A stretch of 64,000 nucleotides of DNA, from the NCBI GenBank assembly GCA_028829895.1, contig CM054181.1, positions 45,562,759 through 45,626,758 on the forward strand, read 5' to 3'. Shown here piece after piece: positions 1 to 10,560 of the stretch (position 1 is the first letter of the stretch; every line of letters begins with the position of its first letter). The position numbers were made by a program, and so were the translations under genes. The stretch is from Sinotaia quadrata. Its lineage: Eukaryota; Mollusca; Gastropoda; Architaenioglossa; Viviparidae. Under the pieces are notes generated by a model. The model worked only from the letters and a program-made list of their open reading frames with translations. It had not been told where the DNA came from and ran no database searches.

Positions 1-729
1 ATCATACATGTCATGAAGGGAAGCATCTAGGCTCGACCTGGCTGAATCAACAAGACTGGCTGTGTTTGAGTGCCGGCTGGTTGTCAGCTGTGAAGAGCTG
101 TTAGATAAACTGGACTCACTGGACGCAGTGGACAAGAGGCTTGCTCGACTGCTCATTCCAGTAGAATCTCTGGACTGTCGCCGAGATGACGGCATATCAT
201 AGGAAGCACAAGAAAGCAGTTCCAGAGATCTAGTTTGAGATGGAGGGGTGTCATACGTCGGCTGGTCGTCTGACAACATTCTGTCCATGGATGCTCTTTT
301 GCTGCCCGGGGGAGTCTCGTAATGGCTTTCAACTCCCGACGAGAAATGCAGAGTCTGCATGGTGCCAGTAGAAGTAGAAGATGAATCTGCTGAAGATCTC
401 TTGCTGCCGGGTGGAGTCTGGTACACGTTTTCGCTTGACAGTCGATGAAGCTGGCCCGAAGATGACGTCATGCTGTCCAGTGACGTTCGGTTGCTGCCTG
501 GAGGCGAACGTTCGCAAGAAGCTCTCTTGCTGGAAGGAGGGGTGTCATAAAGGCTGTTGCTAGGAAGAGAAGGGCGGTTGTTAGGAGTGTCATAAAGAGC
601 AGATCCCAGTTCAGGGGAGGATTCTTTGCTGGATGGAAAATAGCGTGACGGAGGAACATCATAATCTTCTAACGAACGACTCGGTTGGCCGTACAGGTAA
701 ACGTCTCCCTTCTTCATCGGCGTTACCAC
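1..729 (-). CDS. BCAR1: CAS-family adaptor, exon 3 (substrate domain, partial)
   Basis: This exon encodes the start of the substrate domain of a CAS scaffold protein, which acts at focal adhesions and on the cytoskeleton. It is open for 243 codons from a good minus-strand acceptor (pyrimidine-rich, ending in CCCACAG) and runs off the window edge in frame. It begins VVTPMKKGDVYLYG, which matches the conserved V-V-x-P-x-x-x-G-x-x-Y-x-Y block that opens the CAS substrate region. YxxP sites for SH2 adaptors (Crk/Nck in known family members) follow at exon residues 23 (YDVP), 46, 61 and 159 (YDTP), 103 (YQTP), 137 (YETP) and 177 (YDMP); another YD lies at 242 on the edge. Residues 186-240 are serine-rich. 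Several YxTP sites are followed by SKRxS or related basic-Ser motifs. The vertebrate paralogues BCAR1, NEDD9, EFS and CASS4 arose later, so the symbol means the family. The serine-rich helical and C-terminal FAT-like domains lie outside the window. Confidence 0.92.
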   Translation of the reverse strand, partial: MVTPMKKGDVYLYGQPSRSLEDYDVPPSRYFPSSKESSPELGSALYDTPNNRPSLPSNSLYDTPPSSKRASCERSPPGSNRTSLDSMTSSSGQLHRLSSENVYQTPPGSKRSSADSSSTSTGTMQTLHFSSGVESHYETPPGSKRASMDRMLSDDQPTYDTPPSQTRSLELLSCASYDMPSSRRQSRDSTGMSSRASLLSTASSESSLSNSSSQLTTSRHSNTASLVDSARSSLDASLHDMYD

Positions 730-1003
730 CTGTGGGATGAAATGAAAAAGACAAGATTGTGTAAGTTACATTTTAATTAGTGTGCGCCAAATATACACAT
801 GAATTTAGTCACAGAAAGAAGAAGGTTATAGAAATTAAAATAGAAAGAAATGTATCATTAAAATGACAGCGCTAAGGAGATTTTTAGTTTGATCATTCAT
901 TTATTTACACATTTCATTTACTCTAAGTACTTATAAACATTTCAAGTATTTCGCATAATATAATCATATCAGCGGCACGCCCTTTTCCTGAAATCGAGCA
1001 ATC

Positions 1004-1200
1004 ATTAAAATCACCAATCAAAGCTGAAACATAACACCTCACAAACAAACGTTAACCGGATGAAAAGATAACTCACAATCGAGTAAACTAAAACTTTTAG
1101 AAATTAAAATCACCAATCAAAGCTGAAACATAACACCTCACAAACAAACGTTAACCGGATGAAAAGATAACTCACAATCGAGTAAACTAAACTTTTAGAA
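1004..1200. repeat. 99-bp direct tandem duplication
   Basis: Two adjacent copies, beginning at 1004 and 1103, are nearly identical; the second lacks one A in a short A run. The high identity suggests a recent duplication within the CAS intron. Confidence 0.95.
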
Positions 1201-3063
1201 AGGAAACATAATAATGATCCCTCCCGCAAAAATATCTTATTCTTGTCTATTATACATTTATTTTTTCAGTCTTAATAAAATCGTCTGAAATTTTAAAACT
1301 ACATCAACTAAGCTGTGATGAATGTACTATTAACGATGATAATGATTATGTATGTATGAATTTTCCGATAAGATCAAACAGAGCAAGGCTTGTGATAAAA
1401 CTTTTAAGCACATTCCAAGGAAGGGTCAAAGTAATGGTGAAAGTTGAGAACATAACACACACACACAACTAAAGCTGTACATACAGAAAACCTATATAAT
1501 ATATAACGCAGTGTGAAATGAAGAAATGCATTTCTCATTCATACAGCAATGGTGGGAATTAATTTTCATTGCATGAGCAACATGTCTAGAATATTATGTT
1601 TGAGTGTGCGCGCAAGAGTGTAAGAGGACTTAAAGTTTCGGGCAAAGAACAGTCTCACATTCCTAATCGTGAAGGAGTAAAGTGCGAAAGCAATACAGAT
1701 TGTTGGCTGTCAGTTCATATTTAAAATGTCTACATCCTATAGTGGTAGGCTACTTGCAACAACTGTACTTAATATTCAAGTTTTATTTCCCTACACCACT
1801 CCCTGCGTGCTTTATCCTGGTGTATGTTCTTTACCAGAAAATGCGTTAAGTATGTTGCAGTAAACTTCTTTGAAGGGAAAGTATCCCTTTGAGACATTTA
1901 AGTGTATATTAACATGTTGGATTTATCCGTCGCGAAATCATATACAGAGGAGAAAGGTGTGCCTAGTACTGTAGTAGAATTGAATTTATAAATATTTTTA
2001 CTTACACTGTGTTAAACATATATATTTGTAACCAATCAATAAAGCAACAATACAAACTATAAAATAATGCGAGCCATGCTGCAGCCGTAATGTATACTTT
2101 CCAGTGCCAAATTTTGTCAGCGATAACAAAGCTATGCTTGGAAACTGTTCACAAAGTGTGTTCGCCTTGTCTCGATAAGACGAAATCTCCAAAATTAGTT
2201 CAATGACATGAACTAGCCATAAATGTACAACTGGCTTAAAATGTCACGAAACAGCAGCTATGGTAGAAACGAGGACGACAATGCAATATATATGCGTGTG
2301 TGTGTGTACTTTTGTACATTGCAAATGTTACTGCTTTGCCAAGGAGAATCACCGACACGGTATTATTTAAAAAAATTAATCTATCTCATGGTCAAGTATT
2401 CTCTTAGACAACATTCTCCAGGGCCTGTAACTCATATTAGTGTATCACACTATTAACATATAAAGGGAGGCAAAAAGCAATGACCACAACACTTTATTTT
2501 TGAAATACATTAAAACCACTTGTTATGTAAACATTTACTGTGTAATTATCTATGTGAAATAGTTCTTGAATTCCTCAAACTATCCCGAAATCAAGCAAAT
2601 AGTTCTTGAATCTCTCCACCCATCTCCAAGTCAAGCAACCTATCCCCAAGCCATGCAAATGGTTTTTGAATCCCTCCACCCATCCCCAAATAAACTAACA
2701 CACCGACCCCAAACACTTTATCTCTAAAACTGTTTTGATAACGGCCAGATGGCGAAATTAAGCAATCTAGGTGCACGATGTTTCTCCACTTTAAATATGT
2801 TCAGCACTTCATTCTTTTATGTTTTAATCCGAAAACTTAAAATTTCAAATTAGATCAAGTCTTCTCCTCTTCGGCATAGAGGCACACCGTGGGACGGCGA
2901 ATTGTAAGCGCTTAATACACCCTTGATTTGAGAGGCTCCTTATGTCATGTGCTCGGAGCACCAAGACTGGTGAGAGAAATGCGTAAAGAGATAACATGAG
3001 TAGGGTTCTATAAATAAATCGCACATAATACAGAGCGAAGGTGCAACTGACGACCTTCTCACC

Positions 3064-3097
3064 AAGATGGCCGCCGTTTTTATGTAAGGATGAGTCA
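3064..3097 (+). promoter_or_regulatory. YY1-like and AP-1 motif pair
   Basis: A YY1-type motif (AAGATGGCCGC, 3064-3074) lies 16 bp before a perfect AP-1 site (TGAGTCA, 3091-3097), in a locally GC-richer patch of an AT-rich intron. On the minus strand a GTGAGA donor follows the YY1-like motif. This could be an intronic enhancer or alternative promoter, but function is not shown by sequence alone. Confidence 0.3.
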
Positions 3098-6000
3098 TCT
3101 GGGCCAGGCGTCGTCTTCGTGTGTTAGTGCCATATCTGAAATGCTTTCTACGCCATTAAACACAAATTCCCGCAATCAGCTTCTCAATCCCCCACCCCCA
3201 CCCCACATACACACACACGCAAAACAGACCTGCGCAATGAACCAAACATATATACAGCCACGGGTATGAATATCATCATACTCAGGAACACAAGCACGAA
3301 CATGAATAACCACTATGAAAAAAGGGAAAATAAAGATGGTCATGATGGGGAGGAGAAAAGACAGAGATAAACATAAATCTGCGTCATCGAATTGCATGGC
3401 TGTCTTGAAACCTGTTCCTGACGTCACGTCTCGGCCCTTCTTCTTGCATACCGTCATACTCTGGTCGGAATGCATGTACGAGTGTTCGTGGAGGAGTGAG
3501 TGGGGGTTGGATGTGAGAGAGGTCTATTAGGTACTTATTGTTCATAATGCACGCTTCTTAACTGAATTCCAACAATACCACAGAAGCAATCGTAAAAAAA
3601 TGTTGAGAGACATAAATTCAGCACTATTGTTTGGTAGTCATTACAAAGTTTGACAACTCCGACCTTAGTACAGCGGCGTATTTCGTCAGCTGCATTTATT
3701 TGTTGTAAAAATTAACTAAGTTGTGAATTGTTTGTGTTTCATATAAAGCTGGAGGCTGATGGCACCTTAGTCTTGTCGGCATTTAAAAAGTATTAAGGAA
3801 TCGAAATGGCAATGGTCAAGGTTCTTCGAGTGAGCCGAGATTTGCCAGTCCAAAATCTAAATATAATTATGATTTATCATGTAGCAATGCTGTACTCCCA
3901 TTAAGAAGTGATAGTATGTTCACACACGCACGTACACAGAAGAATGCGTTCAATAATAACACATACTACATAGTGTAGTTTTTATTTCTTAAATTCCAGC
4001 GCGGATTTAAGTAAGATAAAACATAGCTTTCACACCTAGTTTTCTCATTAAAGCGTGACAAAATGCTCTGAGGACTTCTCACCTCCCCAGCCCAAATGCC
4101 TGAAACTAGCTATGGACGAATCGTTACTTTTGTCACTGGCGAAAAAAAACAACATAATGTCTGTTGTTTTGTTACACCAATCAATCTGAATACCGGGACG
4201 AATGAAACAGGTCACAAATGACGGTGATGCGCCTTCAACAATGAATTCTGTTGTGTGAAAAACAGTAGCAAAATTGAAATGCGGAAAAGAAATACATTTT
4301 TTAAAAGGTGATTATTTTTGAAAGATAAAACAATGATTACAGTTAACACGTATTGAACAAAGCAGACTGAGTTCTCTGCATCACAATCCAATTTACCGGG
4401 TACCACCAAAATCCATTTCAAAGTTGTACAAACGTGCTGAACTAAGCAGAAAAAAAATGACGGCATGCATTACTGAAATGAAATTGTAATGGGGTCAAGC
4501 GTTCATTCATTAATCATTAATGTATTTAGGTCTTGGCAACAGAGTTGTCGCCACAGCCATCCATCTCCAGCAAACTGGGTGTGCCAGTAACGTCCCCAAC
4601 CAGTTTGAGACACCAATACTATTTCACTTCAAATCCTTGCCAAATGCTCCCCGCCCACAAAAAGAATAAATAAAATAAATTATAATTATTTGCAAATTGA
4701 TTCAATAACTTAAATGTAAATCTGTTGACATTATTATCATTATTATTTAATTTTTGCAAAGATTTTCACCCCTTAAGTCTAAGGTTTAAATGTAATGGAC
4801 GCTACCTTTATTCCAGGACACAAGCCAGTACTCTGAGCTGAAGCGGCTTGTGCTAACGCTAAGCTAAGCAAGAATGCTCGTACTGACGTCATAAATAACT
4901 GATAAAGAAAAGACAAAACTCTATTTACACAGAAAAACAACACCACCACACTAATATTTTCTTTAAAATAAAATGCAATCGTGGAAAGATTTTTCTTAAA
5001 TAAATATGAAAAAAGAATTGATGACACGATAACTTAACAGCAAATATGTTGTGAACTGAATTCGATTCTAAATTGACTATTTCTTAGGATCAATATGACG
5101 GCACTAAGGCAGGTAAAGATGCTTAAAAAGTGTGTGTCACCTACCTAATCAATTATGTGTACAGTTATTAAACTGATAAAAATAACTGATATAATCATGT
5201 GATCCAATTCAGTGAGATGGATAAGACTAAGGGAGAGTTTACACACTGCTCGAGCAATTAGAACAATAACCATTTGTCCTGTCTCGAACACTCTCTTTAT
5301 CTCCAGCCACCTGTTTCATCCTACCCTATACTCAGCCTTGAGTCTAGCGACCTCAATATAAGCCAACAGCATGCTTAATTATGCAACGCAGACCACTAAT
5401 ACTGCGTCATATTTCAGAAGACAATATTACACAGAGTAACATCTCTCCTACACCTTATAACCAATGTATGCAAAGTTAAAGCAACAGACGTCTATTTGAC
5501 ATCTCGAGATAGAACATTGTGAGCAGGAGAGAATTTATGTTATTCTGATCTCTGATCTTGATAGTGATTTAAATAAGGCAGGCGCAACATTATTATGGGT
5601 CTTTCAGCAAAACACTATTAAAGTATTATAAAGAACTTCAATCTTTCAACACATAACTTCAGCTGTAAATGCAGGTCAGGTTTGAACGCTGAACACAGGC
5701 AGTTAATTAGTGAATTTCTGACAATGCACATCACATATTTCATTTGTACTTACTTACCTACTTGCCTGCCTGCCTACCTACCAACCAACCAACTTACCTA
5801 TCTATCTATGACAGAACAAAGTTGCTCGTCTCTATACATTCTTCAATATTTAATTATATATTTCTTGCTAATGTTAACGTGACCCGACCTTCGGCACTGC
5901 TTATGATGATATTTTTGTAAGTGCCAGAGTTGGAGTAAACAACTCAGGTGGAGAATATGCTAGAACTTGATGATGCAATCTAAACCAGTTCCAACTGGAT

Positions 6001-7980
6001 GAGTAGTTTTTCTGACTAATATTCTCACACTTGTTCATAACAATTTCATCAACTGGTAATAGACAGACAGTTACTTTGTTGAAGAAGTTCTATATTCTAA
6101 TCACTTTGATTCTGATGTAACTCAAGTCTGGTAACAAAAGCAAACATTAGCTATGGTAAGTTAACTGACTGCTAAAGAAAGAATGCACTTAGAAGAAATA
6201 TGTCGTACGTGTTTAGTATTGATCTATAATTTGAACTGGAGAAAGCTTTATCTAACTGAACCATTATTTCTATGTTTACTAATTTGATAATGGTGTACTT
6301 TATATTTGTGAATTTTGATCAATGCAATATTTCTTATGGTGCGTGTGTATTGGGCTAATGAATACTGCGGCAGGATTTAGGAAGGAGTTTGTAGATGAAC
6401 TATGCCTGAAACTTAGTGCTCCTTAATTTGACTTTTGCAGAAAGGAGTGCGCCGTTTTTTGCTTGTAACCTTGTATCCACTTCAGACTGCAGTGATTACT
6501 GCACTCTGTCGGACAACATTGGTGTGTGTATCCAACGTTGTTATCGAACTTATCAGTAAAACATATTCCCTAAGTTGGTTCTTGTGAATTCCGTTCAAGA
6601 ACTAGTATGGCAGAAACTGAAGCTTGAGTTTGGTCTCAAGAATTCATGAAGACTTTCTGAACATTCCTCCTGGTGTGCTTGAGTAGTGCACACAAACGTT
6701 CTGGAACACTACTCGTAATGCACTTTGATACTGCATGCGAAGTTCTGCATGATTCTCTATGTATGCTTCATGTGCACATCAAAGATTCTGGAACAGTTGT
6801 GTAATGTGCCTAGAAGGGGTACGTTGGGCTGTCATCTAATAGAAAAGAAAGTGACTTGATGTAAATCACATGATTGTGAACCTGTTCCAGCAACAGCTCC
6901 CATCATTGAAAAAGTTACGTACATTGACTATAACTACCACTCTGAAACCCCACTCATTGGTATGATGAAATTATATCTATGAACTTGATTATGTATGTTA
7001 ATTTGACTAATGATGTCTATGCTAAGATAAATAAATGAGTGTCCTGCCTAATATTTAATCCAACAACGTTGTGAAGTGATGTAAATGTCAACGTTCTTGT
7101 GTTTATATTTATATGTTGTATACAAGTTTATTATTATTAAATTTATTAACCTTCTTGCTCATATATTAAAACCTTATGTTGGAGTAATAGCGGGTGGATG
7201 GAGGCTCATTAAATATAAATGAAAGATGGATTTTTATTACTCTTTAAGAAGCTTACACCTGCAGAAACATTATGTAACGGTAAAAGACCTATTTTATTAT
7301 TATTGTGTAAAGAGTACAGTTTGACGACACTATTAATCTGCCAATGAGGGACATTTTGGTCTTGTGAGAGAATTATTATTAATTATAAATTAAGATTCGT
7401 GATCACTTGTAATTAGTTAAGTTATTAATTATAACGAGTGAAGGGTGCCCAGAAGTGCCACATTATATTTATCTATTTCTCTACAAATCTATTGTCTATT
7501 TTCTAGCGCTAAACCAAAAAAAAAAAATTCAATTAAACTACTCCTATTAATGTTTCTAATGACTGTATTTTATTTTTTTTTGTTTCCAGCCAATCCTGTT
7601 GATAAGACAAACAATTATAAGGCACTCACCCCACTCCCATCCTAAATTAGATAATGAGAAAGGTCACATAATATGTAAAAATGGTCCTGTAAAAAACACA
7701 TTAGGAAATGGCGATTTAACGAAAATAAAATGTGAAGCAGGATTGAACCTAACGAACTTAGTTACCGTGTTTCATCCGGTTTTGCACCACTGTTTGTCGT
7801 TACGCTCTGTCGATTAGACCAACTCAACGCTAGATGAATGCAAGTCGCAACGTTAGTCTGAGAAGAGGAACAGGTAATTAGGTGCAGTGTCACATAATAA
7901 ACCGGAACTCCTTTTAGCTATCAATTAAGGGAAGGGGACTTGGGTCAAGAAGGGAAAAAGAGGGGTGGGGAACGAACAAC

Positions 7981-8001
7981 GGAGGGTGGGTGGGCAGGGG
8001 G
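7981..8001 (+). other. G-quadruplex motif
   Basis: The strand carries four G runs (GGGTGGGTGGGCAGGGGG core) with loops of one, one and two bases, inside a purine-rich stretch (about 7925-8020). The loops are short enough for a stable G4 in DNA. The gene is transcribed from the other strand, so the RNA would be C-rich. Confidence 0.6.
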
Positions 8002-8337
8002 ACAGGAAGGAGGTGGGGGAGCCTCACGTCTGATAGAATTACTGCGCTAATTGTGACCCACTGACGGTGACAGCTTGGCCCTACCTGGGTCATGACGTCT
8101 GCAGGTAACATCTGCTGACAAGTGGGCGCCTACCTGGGAGTGTACGTGTGCTTGGAATTAATTTCTTGCTTTATACCAAGTGTTGTTGGTAGTTTACGCT
8201 ATCCATTCCCTCCTCAATCCGCGTACAGTTTATCAGATACCCACATGAAAACTCGCGGATCCTCTCGCGTATGTGAAACCGCCAGCATAATAAATAACGC
8301 CGCAGCTCCACTCGTTCAATATAATGAGAGAGGGACA

Positions 8338-8339
8338 GA

Positions 8340-8391
<52 letters not shown>

Positions 8392-8400
8392 GGAGAGAGA
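8338..8400. repeat. (AG)n microsatellite
   Basis: A run of about 29 AG units, slightly interrupted at its 3' side. The ORF running into it (poly-Arg-Glu) is a repeat artefact. Confidence 0.95.
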
Positions 8401-9829
8401 TTTATATTATCCAGAACAAGAATACTGTTACAGTGGATTTGTGCATAGTGAATTTTTCTACACAATCCTCAAATACAGGAAGAACTTTTTCTACGAGAAA
8501 GAAATCCCAGAAAAAATGTAACAAAATATAGTAGCAAATTGTAATATATAATAAGTACACGTCCCGTATGATGCAGGTCTTGACAAATATAGCATTTGCT
8601 TCTCGCTTGAGAGGTATGAATACGAACATGAAACGGAGAAAGCATTTTGTATGACACGAAACAACTTACTTCCTTGTCTTCATTTTATTTCTAACACTTT
8701 TCCCTAGCAAACCAGTGCTTTGAACTTAACCTTAAACCTCTTTAAACAGCCTCTGCGCCATCACTTGCGCCCTTTACAACTACTGGTTTTGTAATAGGCT
8801 TGCTCATGCACTTAAATCTGAGCCGAGCCAGGCTGCTTCTTATACCAGTCCACGTGTAAAGAAATGATCTAAATTAACTTATGCAGCACGAATAGAATTA
8901 TACATTAAATCGGTGAGTTTTAAGGGGTTGGGCTGCTGATTTTTTTTTTTATATGCACATACATACAAGAACGTACCTAAGACTTAATATAGGTGACTCC
9001 CCCCCCCCAATTACAAATACTTCTTTCCTTAGTGACTCTTCTTTACTTCAACCCTGCATATAGCTATGTTTTATGCATTAATAAACAGCACAATATTGAT
9101 TTTCTGTTGCGAAGGTGACAAGACTTTTTGAAAAAAAGAAAAAAGATGCGATTATCGCGTGAACATGGCTAAAGTTGTACACAAAATTAATGTGTGCAGA
9201 CAGTTAAAGTTAGGTGACACGTGGGGGTCAAAACTGTACACACAATTAACGCGTGCAAGACAGCTAAAATCAGGTGACATTTGGGATCAAAATGGAACAC
9301 ACACGATGACTTCACAAATAACTAGTGATAACTTCATCGTACCAGCTACAACAGTAAGACATCAACAAAAAAGTTGTAGATATGATTAAAACAATGTAAT
9401 ATATAGGTCTATAATAGTTAAATAACGCTTTAAGGGGCAGGGAAGGGAAGTAGAAGTGGAAAAAGTGAAAAGAAACTGCTGCTTAGTCTTTGACTAAAGG
9501 CAGCGCCTCATAAGTAAATCAAAGTTGTTATAGTTGTTGAAATTACTGGAACTAATAGGTACTTGGCTTAAGAGCGGTGATAAATTAATTTGCGCTTCAG
9601 CAGGCTGTTTGACATCATAAAATTCGGACGAATTATTTAAGCATTGTACTGGCATTGGGGCATTGTATCTCGACCCGCTAAATTCACACAAGGCAAACCT
9701 ACTCTACAATGCACAGAAAACACACACTGCTAAAACCACACAGTAAAGCACAAATATGTCTTCTTACAAGTACCAACAAAAAGAAATAGTTACCCGATTT
9801 ATGCACAGAATTAGTTATTATTGGATAGG

Positions 9830-10560
9830 GGGTATTTTGACCACTTGTTGAAGGTTATCTAGATTACGCTTGTAGAGGATTAAAAAGATGAATGTAAAGA
9901 GTTTCCCCAAAGATGTGTTGTGGTTTATCTATATGATCTTTTCCAGGGTTACATGGATGATATGTAGAAGGTTGTTTACGTGATCTTTTCCAGGGTTACA
10001 TGGATGATATGTAGAAGGTTGTTTACGTGATCTTTTCCAGGGTTACATGGATGATATGTAGAAGGTTGTTTACGTGATCTTTTCCAGGGTTACATGGATG
10101 ATATGTAGAAGGTTGTTTACGTGATCTGTCCAAGGTTATCTAGATGGTCTTTCTTGGATTATTTAAACGATCTGTTGATGGTTGACTACATGATCTGTTG
10201 ATCTAGATTCTAGAGTAATCAACTGAAACGTAACCAGATGATCAGCCTTGGGTTATTTGGATGATCTGTCAAGGGTTATTTAGATGATCTGCTGAAGGTT
10301 ATACTTATACAATATGCTGAAAGTTATGCACATGATGTTTTGTTTTGTTTTTTTGGAGGGGAAGGGGGAGGAAGACTATGTGGATTTTCTTGCTGAGGAT
10401 TATGTAGACGATAAGTCGAAGATTCTGTATACGATCTGTGAGAGTTATAAAGATGATCTTTGGAGGATTATCTACATGATCTTTTATGAGTTATCTAGAC
10501 ATTTTGATGGTTGTTTAGATTATTTGCCAAGGGTTTTCCTAGATTCTAGTCTAGATGACC
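9830..10560. repeat. Nested minisatellite, 47-bp unit built from ~23-bp halves
   Basis: Four nearly identical 47-bp units begin at 9935, 9982, 10029 and 10076. Each is made of two diverged halves of the form GATCT...AGGGTTA..T..AT. The same ~22-24-bp half-unit continues in degenerate form on both sides, to about 10560. The array looks like an old ~23-bp repeat in which a dimer was recently re-amplified. A 116-codon ORF on its right flank comes from the repeat composition. Confidence 0.9.

Noticed and set aside
4212..4466. Minus-strand ORF with hydrophobic stretches
   Set aside because: Hydrophobic residues come from the T-rich strand. There is no start context, signal or homologous domain.
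8122..8448. 108-codon ORF ending in poly-Arg-Glu
   Set aside because: Its end is the (AG)n tract and the remainder shows no coding character.
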